DNA from: Siphonodentalium dalli
Taxonomy: Eukaryota; Mollusca; Scaphopoda; Gadilida; Siphonodentaliidae
Assembly (NCBI GenBank): GCA_032622095.1
Contig: CP136067.1
Location: forward strand, 132,435,990-132,499,989
Direction of reading: 5' to 3'
Length of the DNA: 64,000 nt
The first letter of the stretch is position 1, and each line of letters starts with the position of its first letter. Below the pieces are notes generated by a model. It searched no databases and had not been told where the DNA came from. It was given only the letters and a program-made list of their open reading frames with translations. Below, in pieces: positions 8,116 to 20,188 of this stretch. Made by a program: the position numbers and the translations under genes.

Positions 8116-8772
8116 GTGGCACGCGAGGTTAGAATTGCATTTCTAAATTAGTATCATAAGTTAATCTGAAGGGGGCTAACTCTGTATAGAACGTAATAAC
8201 GGAGATTGGTATGACAACACCACCATTGATCAACTTCGGTCAAATGTAAGTCAAATTATCCTACTGGCTTGGTGGGAGGTTATGGGAACGCTCTTTGAAA
8301 ACACTTCAAACGTTTCCGTTATTTCTTAAATAAGATCGCTTCTCAGCCTTTTGACTAAGATCAAAGTTTAGTATCTGTTCACCGCAGGCGGCAAACAGGG
8401 TCGCTATGCTTTGATCGAGCCCATGCGGTGTGATACGTTCCCGACGATGGAAACATATGACGAGACTTCCACTGGATGGGTTCGCAGCCTGATGAGGACG
8501 AGTGGTGCTGACTGACTGACTGTCCGCTTCTGGCGGGGACCGACCCTGAGGGGCACTTTGACCATCTCGTAAGGGTGGGTCACAACTGACGGGGTGCTCA
8601 GTCGATAAAAGTGGTCCGCAAAAGCTCCGGGTTAATTTAAAAAAAATATATATATATATTTCGTCGATAACCGTAGCCTCATATAATCCAAACCTTTCTT
8701 TGAACGTACTTCTGCAAACATCTGCGTTATTTCGCCATTAATATTAGCCTCAATCCTAACCTCGCGTGCCAC
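8116..8772. mobile_element. 657-bp unit bounded by 22-bp inverted repeats
   Basis: The ends GTGGCACGCGAGGTTAGAAT and its complement (21 of 22 bp match; 8116-8137 and 8751-8772) enclose the U2-headed sequence. No clear target duplication is seen. It may be a DNA element that carries the U2-like sequence, or a chance pairing of satellite segments. Confidence 0.4.
8335..8655 (+). ncRNA. U2 snRNA-headed SINE-like element
   Basis: Positions 8335-8380 match the first 45 bases of metazoan U2 snRNA (ATCGCTTCTC, CAGCCTTTTG, ACTAAGATCA, TAGTATCTGTTC) with two G-to-A changes in stem I and an altered branch-recognition stretch (TTTAGTATC instead of GTAGTATC). After base 45 the sequence leaves U2 completely. 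It runs through an ACCGCA...TGCGGT hairpin (8381-8429) and a GC-rich body, and ends in an A-rich/(TA)n tail at 8637-8660. A snRNA head, unrelated body and A-rich tail are the plan of a snRNA-derived SINE. It is not a working U2 gene: it has no Sm site and no 3' domains. Confidence 0.65.
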
Positions 8773-8869
8773 GTGTTATACGATTTAGTGTCACAAGAAA
8801 TCTAACCTCGAACCTCGATTAAATGTCTTTCGCCATACAATCGTGTGCATATATTGGCTGGACAAACGT

Positions 8870-9110
8870 ATAATGTTACTCGCTGAAAGCTTTCATGTCG
8901 AAAATATAGTTCAATGAATATTGAATATGTTTTGTAAATATACGTGCAGTGCATGACGTGGATTCTTGTTTGATATATTATAGTTATTCTGCTCGACTTC
9001 CGTACGAATATTGACACACTTCCGTGTTCGATACTGGTGACATTGACACTACTAAAGAGTCACTGTTCTTGTATGGTCAAAGGGGATGCGATCGCCAATA
9101 ACCTCAATAA
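8870..9110. repeat. fragment of the 0.6-kb tandem repeat
   Basis: Matches the 3' half of the units at 6720-6955 and 7345-7585 (GAATATGTTTTGTAAATATA, then GATGCGATCGCCAATAA). Confidence 0.7.
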
Positions 9111-9134
9111 TTTTACGTCTACGATAGGCTGTTG

Positions 9135-9690
9135 ATATAGCCTGGTCCGGGCTGTCAGCGTCGTTATCGGTAAACATAATCGGCGATGGCGGCATTTTGG
9201 GGGTTAATTGCCAGGCATTCGTGGGCGTCTCGCCCTTGTATCTTCGTGAGTGTAGTCGAGGGTAGTTCCACAACACATATGTAAGGAGTTATTAGAAGTA
9301 CGGGGACATTAAGGGGGTCCGGGCTGTGAATTTGTTTATTGGGGGCGCAATTTTTTAATTCTGGCTGAATCTGGGAAGTTTAGGGGTTAATAAGCGGCAC
9401 TTCCGTTTGACCTTGACCATTCTCCTTGCGTATTTGGGTTTCATTAACACCCCCGCACAGGTATGGATACTAAAATCACACCTGGACGCAGCAGGGGCGG
9501 TCCGGGCTGTTAGCTTCATTTCGCGGCGAACATTTTCGCCGATGCCGGCATTTTGAGGGTTAATAGCGACCCTGAGTGGGTTTCCATGACACCCCTGCAC
9601 TTATATTGGCCGTACAATCACTCATATAGTCCATACGGGGGGTCCGGGCTGGTCCGGCTGGTCCGGGCTGGTCCGGGCGGTGTTTAGTCA
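9135..9690. repeat. GC-rich degenerate repeat with GGTCCGGGCTG
   Basis: Three units of about 175 bp start at about 9149, 9317 and 9499. Each opens with GGTCCGGGCTGT, then GGCATTTTGRGGGTTAAT in two of them. They end in a short tandem of GGTCCGGGCTG at 9640-9682. No gene is seen. Confidence 0.75.
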
Positions 9691-10041
9691 CACCGAAAAC
9701 TCTTAAGCGTAACTTATATTACAAAAAGTTACTGTCCCGTGGACAATTTTGTCCGTCTTCATGTTCAGGTGTCTAATTTCTGCCGATAATAAGGATTATA
9801 CTCTTAACTAAACAATTGTAACATTTATAACATTTGCAACACTGTTACAAAATGCTAACTGGAGGAAAAATGTATCGGATTCATGCAATATATGACGTGG
9901 ACGATGGTGTCAGTTTCTTGGCCGGTTCATTCCCGTTGAGATAAAACTGTTTCATGCAGCATATACAAACGACTGCATGACAGCGTCCGCCATAAATACG
10001 ACTTGAATATTTGAGAAAGCGCACCGTGAATTTTCGTTCAA
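9691..10041. other. no gene seen
   Basis: AT-rich sequence without recognisable features. Confidence 0.4.
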
Positions 10042-10515
10042 CCCTTTCAGTGCCAGGTCCGATTTTTGTATCAACCCATATACCCTGTGCCAATGCATTC
10101 TCTTATATATGCGAGTCGACCATAGGTCCCCTCGCATATATAAGAGAATGCATTGGCCTAACAATTTTTCATCATTTGTTATTATTTTTTACAATTTTAA
10201 TAATTTTTTCTTATATTCTTTAACAGACTTATTTTGTAGGTTTAGTGCCAGGGAATCTTACATTTTTCATGGGCATCACAATTAGTACTATGAGTACTTG
10301 GTGATAGTTTTGAGTTATAACATGCCCCTAAGGTTTTAACCAGTTTGTTTTTAAATTCGCCATAGCATGCTTAAGCATACCCCAAAAAAATTTAACCTAT
10401 AACAAAAAAAAAATAAAAAATAAAAAAAAAAACAATTAAAAAAACAAAACAATTTGGGGCCGATTTTACAGACCGTAAATTAGGTCCGATGAGATCGGCC
10501 CCTGCACTGAAAGGG
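10042..10515. mobile_element. second TTAA-type MITE family with the same palindrome
   Basis: The ends CCCTTTCAGTGC and GCACTGAAAGGG are followed by TTAA at 10516-10519; the left flank is TCAA, a mutated TTAA. It contains one copy of the 67-bp palindrome (10090-10156). Its subterminal sequence (AGGTCCGAT at both ends) differs from the 629-1018 element, so it is a related but distinct family. Confidence 0.75.
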
Positions 10516-10519
10516 TTAA

Positions 10520-12191
10520 ATCTCAATTTAAACACAACATCACAACATTTGAATGAGAAATTGAATATCCTCCATAACCAATACGTTCTAATTTAGTACA
10601 AAAAAGTGGTTTAAAATAATAAAAACAACTGTGTTTGAGGTAGGTCGATTGATAGTTTGATAGGTGATATTTGCAAAAAAAACGCACTGCATTATCGAGT
10701 TCAGGAACGCAACTAGAGTACGCGCTCAGTCTATTGTCTGCGAGAAAATAAATCAAACCTTTTTTATTGCATATTTTAGTTTTTTTGGTAGCCATTTGCA
10801 GAACTATTTTTGAAGGAAAAATCACCATAAAACAAAATAATGTCTGATCAGATTAATCAGTATTGAGTGTTTATGTCTGGCACATTGTTGCAAGCGCGTT
10901 GAATAAGATTTATGTTGTTTTATGTTGTTTTGGTTCTTCACACGATACAAAAAATAGTTTTGCAAATGGTCACCAAAAAAACTTAAATATGCAATGAAAA
11001 ATGGTTGATATAATTATCGCAGAGAGTAACGATATCAGATGGTAGATTGATCGAGCGCATACACAAGCTCATAACATCGGTAATGCAGTATGGTTTTTTC
11101 TTCAAATATGTCCTGTCAAACTCTATATCGATTTATCTAAAAAAAGGTTGAACACCATTCCCTTTGAAAAGCGGACGAAAATCCTAACGGATGTACGTCT
11201 CTAGAGTTGTGATTTAAAATCAGTGTCTGTATTGGTGGGATTCCCTCCATTACATTGAAGAGTGGCAGAGAGTACGCGCGATTTCATTGGTTACTGGCTT
11301 AACAGATCACTTCACATATCAGAGGTCAATGACATATTGACAATTTGCCCACGCATTGTCAAACACATTAGTCCGTGGGCCAAAATAAAAAAGATAACTT
11401 TTGCTCCACTTTGGCCGAACAAAGGTTTAAATATATCAAATTGAAGGTTAGTATATCCCGCATCGGAAAATACATGTCCAAAAATGCTGCCCTATTAAAA
11501 TACAGGATTTTACCCAGGTATGATCTACTTAACACGGTGGCAGTCAATGAAGGGCAACTGGCCTAAAATTTATATGTTTCGTTCAAAATATTATGATCTA
11601 CGAAACGTTATATAATTTCATGACATATGGATACACGTTTTCGGAAAAATCTCATTCAAATTGTAGAATAGGTGCAAAAAACAACAAACTTTTATGTTGA
11701 TGAAATCTGACAGCATGCCTATAGAAAACTATCCAGATTATATTAGGTTGCAATTTTTACTGAAAATATCACAATTGACTACAATGTACGACGCTATAAG
11801 AGTCCAGTCTAAAGTTGTGATAGGTTTAACATATCGATCAGGAGTTTATGCTATTGTCTAACCCGCACAACTATGACATCAAATTGAGTCTGAATCGTTT
11901 TTGTGTGGTCAATTCAGTCAGAATATATTTTTGTACACTGTAGGAAATATTTTGTATTTTTTTTAAATCGGCTTTGAAATTGCCAAACTTTGTAATAAAC
12001 TGATGGAATGTCAATTGTTCCATAGTGGAAACTGAATGCTAACTGATAAAAAAACAGTGGCGGGAAAAACTAACTCCACCCTTGAATTATATTCAACCCA
12101 CACGCCATCCTCCGATCACAATATGGCACCACGCACAATCTGCTAAATATTCAATGATTAGTCGACTTTTACTTTACCCAGACATACATAC

Positions 12192-12227
<36 letters not shown>

Positions 12228-13239
12228 CCAGTTGCCGTATGTGTCAATGAAACCTTTTAAAATCAATTTTAACCCAATGTCCATCCACAAGTCGTGGATA
12301 ACAGCATTACATTACAAAATATGCCTCTAACATGCATATACGCCAAATTAAGGTATATACTGTCTGTCCCTATACCAAATGAGACTGAGTATACAAATGG
12401 AAACACAGTTCAATGTTTCCCATGGGAAATAGCTTTCATACCATCTAAATTGATCTAATGTCATTTAGCAAACAATTGTATTGATTATACGAAAAGAGGT
12501 GTCTATGAACGAGTCTGCCTGACTTACACAATCACACATTTAATGCGAAGTTTTGAAATTCGTGCGAAAAACCATGAACATTTTAAATTATAACTGAAAA
12601 TAAATGGATTTGTTTCAATTATGATTTTTTCAAGTAAATGGTTGGTTTCAGCAAAACCGAGATCTAAAGAGCGTTTACTAATTCAATATGTCCTTGTTGA
12701 CGTACTTGATACGACAAACTTGTATGTACTTGATACGACGAAATTCTTGTAAATCATGATCTACATGGACAGTTTTCTAATATATTTTGTCGATAAAACA
12801 TATAGTAATAAGGATAACTTAGTCTTGAGTTGAAAACAATTCTTCGAATTTAGAGAGCGTTTGTTGACTAATAATTACACCCATTATTTCCTGTTGTATA
12901 CGGCTCTGTTCCAAATATACCCCACTTCACAGAAAATATTTTGATTATCTATTATTCGATAAATATTTAGAAACAAGCACAAATAGATATAAGTATAAAA
13001 TAACATATAAGGTGAATTGAATAATTGTTGCCAGTTCGAAGATGGCTGCCAAAATGGCGATGGGAATTTTCAAAATTAAATCAAAATCTTAATTTTCATA
13101 TATATTTCTAACATTGTTATAAAACAGGGACATTTATCGCACAAAAATCAAGTTGGATTTATATTCATAATCAGACTTCTATTTAACATGTGACAACATG
13201 ACTCGGATTCGATAGTACGTCAATCAATCAAATCGTTAC
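10520..13239. other. AT-rich intergenic DNA, no gene seen
   Basis: No coding region, RNA gene or element could be supported. It contains a (TA)n microsatellite at about 12191-12226. Short frames here look random. Confidence 0.5.
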
Positions 13240-13490
13240 CGTGTATACAGGGAGCAGATGTGTGGTCACTCGTGGGTGTAATGGTATACATGGGGTGTTG
13301 TATGGTTATGGTAGGGTGTATGGTATACTTGGAGTGACTATATTTTCATTGGTAGGTGTATATGTATGCATGTGTTAGCTGTGTGATCATGGAGTGGGTG
13401 TATGGATAAAGAGGGAGTGTATGGTCATGGTTCAAATATATATGCATACCCAGAGTAGCTAGATGGTCATTGTCTGGGCGAGTTGACACA
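13240..13490. repeat. degenerate GTGTATGGT minisatellite, left block
   Basis: Imperfect units of about 30-35 bp built on GGGTGTATGGTATACATGG. It is the same family as 16060-16732 and 17332-17400. Confidence 0.7.
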
Positions 13491-13492
13491 GC

Positions 13493-16046
13493 TAGTGCAG
13501 CGGCCAAACTGAAAAAGAGCTCTAGTTTTCGAGATACCCATACCCACGGTAGAACAAGTTGAAACCAACTTTTTTCGAAGGAGAAATGAATACTGATAGT
13601 GAAAAATAACGGAATTGGTGGTGGCTATTGTCAAATCGACGATGAACGATACCCAACCAGTAACTTTTTCCAGAAATTAACGATATTGGTAAAGCGAGCC
13701 ATGTGGCTATGTCCTAACCTATTTGCCAATATTGTTGGGGTTAAAATTACTATATCATACCATTCCTCTACTTGCTATGAAAAAATTGTTGGTTAATTTA
13801 GATTGTCCTGCCATTTGGAGCCGAAACATTTATTTTTGCTGAAAAATCGCTCTATTTTACAAAAATATTATTTTTCAAACATTATCATTCAAATGAGTAT
13901 TGCTATAATGCCAAAATATTTAATTCATATGGTGTAGCAGTTATCTGACAAGCATATGTAGAAAGAAGTTAACAGAAATTTAGAACGGTTTGTGAAATAA
14001 TGGCTTTTAGCTACCCCTCCCCCAAACACGATTTTGGTCGAAAAATTACATATGTTTTTTAACAACTTTACCAAATGTCCCAATTGATCATAATGGGACC
14101 CAACATAACTTGTTTGCTGAAAATTGAGCCCGGTGACATTTCTTAAGTGATTAAAGACGTGTTTGGGCTTCCAGACCCCAAATTACAATAACAACAACAA
14201 CACATTTTATTTACCATTGCCACATGCAGTAAGTGTCGCATATCTCAAGTAGTCAATTCTCGCTTAAGATTGAAATGCAGTAGTTTGAACTATGGCCGAT
14301 TGAGTAATCACGATAAAACGTCCCCTCTCTGTCATTGTGGCAAAACAGAAACAGCACATCATTACTTGTTGGAATGTCCTGAATACATGCTCCTAGGACT
14401 GAACTTCTATACGCTATACCGAATGTTATTTTATCAGAAATACTCTTTTGTTTGGAGCACAGGATCTCAGTCATCGTGAAAATATTAAAATATTTGACGC
14501 GGTTCAAACATTTATCTCGAAAACAAAGCGATTTCAAGAACGCTGTCATTTGTGGAAACCTCGTGAAACGCATTGAAACCCTGATGAGCGCGAAATTTAC
14601 TCCCACCAGATCGTCTGTCATCTCACGGCGACGGGCGTATCAATAAGCAACAGTATTTGTATATCATTGTATCTAATCAGCTCCAACGAAATTATACGTA
14701 TATTATTGCATCCAATCAGCTCCAACTGTATTACATCCTCACTTTTCCCATATAGTCTCTCTCTCATAGACATTGTTTACCTCCTGATAGAACTACCCTA
14801 TGTCCACCGCCCCAGTTAAAATTGAGAGCATATCCTTGAGTTCGTGGTGTTTTCATGACTTCAAATAGCGTATGTGTCACATAAACAGTTAAAATTGCAT
14901 TTTGTTATTTGCCAGCCGCTTTTAGAACATATACTTTAGTTCTACAAAGTCGCTATATATTAATATAAAATTTCATGCATGTTATAAATAACATGTGTTG
15001 TTGTTGTGACTGTGGGGTTGGAAGCATGGGGACATCTTTAACCACGCTCGCGGTGTCTACGGATCAGGTTTTCATTACATGAATCATGATTTGATGCCCA
15101 TTAGAATAATTTAGAAAAATGTGTCTTGTCGTTATCATAAATATGTATTTTTTGTACCAAAATGCGTTCAGGGGATCGTTACCTAAATCCAGTATCTGGC
15201 AAACCGTTCACAATTTCTGTCAAATTCTTTTTACTTTTGATGTCCAGATCACTACTGAGCCATATGAATTATATAGGTGGCCATGTGTTGTTAATAACAA
15301 CTATTTTAGTACTATAAAATCGATGTTAATGCATGCAGATTACATGTTATCAATAAAATATGTTGTTGTTGTAATTGGGGATCTGGAAGCCTGAACACAT
15401 CTGTATCTCTGGACAAAACACTCAGTACAAGATTCATATTGGGTCCCATTAAGATCAATTAGAAAATGTTTGTAAAGTCGTTATCAAAAATGTGCATTTT
15501 TTACGACCAGAAACGTGTTTGGGGGAGGGGTAGCTAAACCCCAGTATCTCGCAAACCGTTTATAATTTCTGTTAACTTCATTCTTCATATGGTCGTCAGA
15601 TAACTACCATATGGATGAAATATTTCGGCACTATTGCAATATCTGTTTGAATGATAATGTTTGAAGAAAAAAAAAATTGTGAAAAAGAGCGATTTTTCAG
15701 CAAAAAATAAAAAATGTTTCGGCTCCAGATGGCAGGAAAATCTAAATTAACCAACACTTTATGCATATCATATATGGTATGATGCAGTAATTTTAACACC
15801 TAAAATGTGGGCAAATAATTTAGGACATAGCCGCAGGGCTCACTTTAACAAAATCGTTAATTTCTGGAAAAAGTGACTGGTGGGTATCGTTCATTGTCGA
15901 TTTGACAATAGCCACCACCAATTCCGTTATTTTTCACTATCATTTTCTTCAACAGTATATATTTCTCCTTCGAAAAAAATTTGTTTCAACTTGTTCTACC
16001 GTGGGTAGGGGTACCCGACCACTTTTGGCGTTTGGCCGCTGCACTA
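13493..16046. mobile_element. 2.55-kb foldback element
   Basis: The left arm (13493 to about 14215) is the inverted copy of the right arm (about 15345 to 16046). Outer ends are TAGTGCAGCGGCCAAAC and its complement, each bordered by TA. The right-arm inner part is also repeated directly at 14995-15240. The loop holds a retrotransposon fragment. It sits within the GTGTATGGT minisatellite. No transposase was found. Confidence 0.75.
14240..14570 (+). pseudogene. C-terminal fragment of an APE-type non-LTR retrotransposon
   Basis: The frame shows a zinc-knuckle-like CHCGKTETAHHYLLECPEY, then in frame past a stop a NIKIFDAVQTFISKTKRF-type end. Both features match the C-terminus of the minus-strand element at 59409-62743 (CRCGHPAEEANHYFFVCPFY; NIFRAVQLYITSTSRF). 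The piece lies in the loop of the foldback element. Confidence 0.7.
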
Positions 16047-16732
16047 AGAGGGAGTGTCCTTGTTGACAAGGGTGTGTGTATCAGTGTATCTGGTGTGGCT
16101 GTATATATACGCGGAGTGGTTGTATTTCCATGGACGGAGTACATGGGAATACAGCGAGTTGCTGAATGACTATGAGTGAGGTTTATATGCAAGTCTGGAG
16201 ATGATGACTAGTCGAGGGTGCAGTGTATTGATATATATGGACGGGCTATTCGGCCTTTGGTAGAGTGCATATTTATACCTGGATTGAATGTATGGTCATG
16301 GATGGGGTGTATATGCATCTCTCGTGTGACCTCGTGGCAGGTGTATGTGTATAAACTGAATGGATGTATGTTCATGTATGAGGTGAATATGTATTCAAGG
16401 AGTGGCTGCATGGTCATGTGTGGGTGTATGGGGATACACGGTTTGGCTTTGTGGTCATTGATCTGGTGTATATGTGTATATACATGGCCGACTGTACGGT
16501 GTTTATGCGTATGTAGAGTGACTGTGTGACCGTGTATGAGATGCACATAAAATTATGTATCATGGGTGGCTGTGTTGTCGATGTGAGTGTGTATGTATAG
16601 ATGCGTTGTTGGTATGGTGATGGGTGGGTTGTATGGATAATGGGGTAGTTGTATGTTATGGGTGATGTGTATAGATGCACATGGAATGAATGTACGGTCA
16701 AAGTTAAAGTGTATATGCATACATGGAGTATA
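16047..16732. repeat. degenerate GTGTATGGT minisatellite, right block
   Basis: About 20 imperfect units of 30-35 bp (GGTGTATATGCAT, GTATGGTCATG). It continues at 17340-17400 after the hAT-like insertion. Frames rich in Met, Tyr and Thr on both strands are repeat artefacts. Confidence 0.8.
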
Positions 16733-17331
16733 CAGGGTTCGCGATGCCACTTGCCAAATTTGCCAATGGCAAAAATAATTCACATTTGGCAAAAATTATT
16801 TTCATTTGGAAAAAGTTTTGGCAAGTCACTTTTTAGTTCCTCAAGTTGAAAAAATATTGGTCCATCAATACCATTCATTTCATGAAACTCTTACAACATA
16901 ATTATATTAGTGCTGTTTTATGAGGTTTAGGACAAGTTACCACCTCTATTAAGATGCAGTTAATCTCATAGCATTAGCACTGATGGTTGGAGGGATAACT
17001 AGTATTTAGTGTGGTGGTGTTTACATAGTTAATCCTCCTGTGCTGTGCCCTTCTGGTGAAGCAACCCTTCTACCATTGTATTGCCCGGTGATTGAATTAT
17101 TGTTGTATGATAACCACAATAGAGATGCCAGTATAATTAATTATTAACTACCGTTTTTCTATCGATATCAAAAGTCGTTTAAACCGCGAGTGTCCAAACA
17201 TAAGACTTAAGGTTGCCGAAAATGATACTATCATGGATATCATTTGGCAAATGCTAAAATAATTTGGCAAATAATATTTTAATTTGGCAAATTATTTAGC
17301 AAAAGTAAATTTTGGTCCAGCGCGGAACCTG
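16733..17331. mobile_element. hAT-like MITE with 8-bp target duplication
   Basis: A 599 bp insertion in the minisatellite. It is flanked by GGAGTATA at 16725-16732 and 17332-17339. Ends are CAGGGTTCGCG and CGCGGAACCTG, imperfect inverted repeats. An 8-bp duplication and CAGGG ends are the hAT hallmark. Subterminal repeats of TTTGGCAAA type are frequent. No transposase. Confidence 0.85.
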
Positions 17332-17399
17332 GGAGTATAGCTGGATGGTCACTCACGGGGTGTATGTGTATACATGGGGTGCCCTTGTGAGGGGTGGAT

Positions 17400-18745
17400 A
17401 TATGATAAAATAATAAATGGGTCCTCAAAATTCCGCAGAGGAGAGGGTTTCCATAAGTTGGTGCAGAGTCTATATGACGGTTGTTGATGATAAAGCAAAA
17501 TTTGATACGTTTTATGTTGCTGCCGTTGTAACGCTGCGTGCACTGTCTATGCAGCAACTGGGCCCACCATTCTGAATGCTTTCGGAGAATGCAATCCTTT
17601 TTTAGTATTATTTATATAAAAAGAGTGACATACATGTATACCATGAAATGTTCATTTTACATTGACAATAACTGGGGAAAACACATTTCATTCATTTGTT
17701 TAAGTAAGTCTTCACAAAAAAAAGAGATATACGCGGTAATTATTCAATTTATTGTGTAAAATATCACTATGAACCATCTAATTTGGTCTAAAAACAATAC
17801 GGTCTTCCCAAACACGGGATAGAATATTTCGAGAAATCCGTGTTATTGTGTAATTTAGGGAACAGGGTTAAGTTTGACCCAATCGATACAATAACTCACA
17901 TTCATAGCCTTGAAATGTTTATATCTACTGAAAAAGTAATCATTGCTGATGTTTTGGTATAACGTCAAAAAAATAGGACCTGTATTGTTACATAGCACCC
18001 GGGCGCAAATGTTGGTAAAATTTAATTTAAGCGTTTTTCCACCATTTCGACAATTTGAACACACTTGTTTCGAAAACTTACGGTCGTACGTCGGGAAACT
18101 ATATATTATATCATAAATTACTATATTTTAGAACGATATCGATTCATGTTGATGTAATGGTCCAGCATTCACTGTCACCATGGACGCTTGAAAATAATTG
18201 GGTAAAATTATATGTTTTTAATGGGGATAAGAGTTATCCCACGTAATTGTCGCCATGTTTGGACGCCTGGCCAGCTTGGCAAGAAGAATTTTCTAATCTG
18301 GGAGATGATGACCTTTAATTTGATATAAAAAAAACCTTTGTTCTGACAAAGTGGAGCGAAATATAGAGTACACATAGGTTACCAATACGAGCACAAATGA
18401 ACCACCTAAATATCGTCAGTTAATGGAACGGTATACAAGTCGCAACGTTCAGATAAAAACGAAGAATGTCATTTTTGTACAACTATTCGACCCAAATCGA
18501 ACGTTCTTTTGTAGTCATGTCGGTACTAACATCGGTCTCATCTTATAAACACTCTATGCTTATAAAAGTATCAATGACACTGAATATTGAATGATCCTGT
18601 TTTATGTGCAACCATTAAGGACAAATTGGTGTCTGACCAGGAAACACCTACACTATTGTCATGGTAAGCAAATACCACACATTATCAGAACGACAGAGAC
18701 AAAGTCGTAGCAATTTTATAGTAGGCGGATCAGAAGGTTGTTAGA
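17400..18745. other. no gene seen
   Basis: AT-rich intergenic DNA without recognisable elements. Confidence 0.45.
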
Positions 18746-19146
18746 GGTTACACTGGTGTAAATACTATAGGCAGCCCCCATGTGGTTGCGGGAGGAGTAA
18801 ACAGTTTCACAGTTAAAACACTTCAAGGAATCATTCTCCCACAAACTTCATTTGCCAAGAGGCCCATTCATTAAAGGTGAAGTCTGTTGTGGCTTTTTTA
18901 TAAATTTTAAGTGTGATTCAAAAAATGACAATATATTTTTTAGTGCGGAACTGACCCTAGTTATGAAAGAACGAAACTTTGAAGTGATTCCCTGCTAGAC
19001 GGTGTTGATTTGTTTATTGGAAAAGTTTCCACAGATGTCAAGCTCACATAATCCGAAGGCAGTTTGAACAATTTCCATTTGACTTCTCATGCAGATCAAC
19101 AAACGTTAACATTGAAGCCTATGGAAAAGTTTACACCAGTGTAACC
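18746..19146. mobile_element. 401-bp MITE with TAGA target duplication
   Basis: Perfect 17-bp inverted ends (GGTTACACTGGTGTAAA) are flanked on both sides by TAGA (18742-18745, 19147-19150). Weaker inverted similarity (CTATAGGC) continues inward. Non-autonomous; the superfamily is uncertain. Confidence 0.8.
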
Positions 19147-19150
19147 TAGA

Positions 19151-19865
19151 TTCAAGATATTATATAGCGAAACGTAAAACGGCTTAAGACAGAACTTTCC
19201 CCAATACACCTCATGATCGTTATTGACCAATAATTATCAAGTAGGGTAAGGTCACCTTTATTCTTAAAGATGGATTATCTCTTCCCAAACACGTGTTATA
19301 TAGTTACCGGAGTATCAAATACTAAATATGAGTCAAAAACACCTGTCCGGAAACACCTTCTATCAATTAGAGCTACGGTCAGATGCTCGTAGCCCGTTTA
19401 TATATAACCATGGGTATATGCCAGATATAACCGTAAAAAACGCCGTCCTTTTGACCGTGTATTTATCCATGGTGCGTGTACCTGTGGTTGTCCGTAACCT
19501 GGTGCCCGGTGTTATTGCTTTGAAAGGTAATAATGTTCGATTGGTGTTGATAGATTGGTAATAGATTAGCGGTTTCTATGTCTTGTCTGGTCATATTTAC
19601 TGTTTGAAATTTGTATGGGAATAGACGTACTTTTATACTAGAATTTGCGCAACAGAAGCGCAGAGAAATCGCACGTCTAGTTGGTTTAAGGGTTTTTAGA
19701 AAAAGTTTTTATATGATATAGAGAGGCCAACAGAACGATACCATATATATACTATATGCCGCTGCATCCAATTTGGGTTTAGTGTAGTCTTGTGGTTATG
19801 AGAGCTCATTTCCCCCTGATTTATGCTCCATATGTGGTCTTCTCCTTTAAAATATATATATGATT
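19151..19865. other. no gene seen; half of a distant inverted repeat
   Basis: Holds 19373-19415 (CGGTCAGATGCTCGTAGCC...), which recurs inverted at 25535-25578. Otherwise there is nothing recognisable. Confidence 0.45.
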
Positions 19866-20130
19866 TCAAACAGGGGATATCCCCGACGCAGGGGCTATAC
19901 GATTCCCCGACAAGGGGCGGGCTTTAGCTACTGGGTTGACCATTGCAGATCTCACCGACGGGGTGGCTATCCCTCCCCGACAGGGGTGGGGATGTAGCCC
20001 CCTGACTCCTCCCGGTGCCACATAATTTAGTATCGATGATTTCTCGTCTTAAGTGAATGCAAGACCGCGCTCTTAGCATGGGGTACCGATGGACGTGTCG
20101 ACAGGGGTAGTTATGCAGGGGTATCCCCCA
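19866..20130. repeat. GC-rich short repeats around CCCCGACNGGGG
   Basis: Several imperfect copies of CCCCGAC..GGGGC, often followed by GGCTAT. No gene is seen. Confidence 0.55.
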
Positions 20131-20188
20131 AACTGTAGTCAAACCTAATGCAACATTAATTGGAAAATTCACACCAAAATTAGGTTGA

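Noticed and set aside
8335-8380. Functional U2 snRNA gene
   Set aside because: Only the first 45 bases match, the branch-recognition stretch is changed, and the Sm site and 3' stem-loops are absent.
8490-8560. Possible hammerhead ribozyme (CTGATGAG near 8492)
   Set aside because: No matching GAAA core and no closing helices at suitable distance; the flanks do not pair as required.
14996-15006. Trinucleotide run TGTTGTTGTTG as a functional element
   Set aside because: Part of the repeated foldback arm sequence with no other support.
16208-16792. Overlapping frames rich in Thr, His and Tyr
   Set aside because: Produced by the GTGTATGGT minisatellite, with frames open on both strands.
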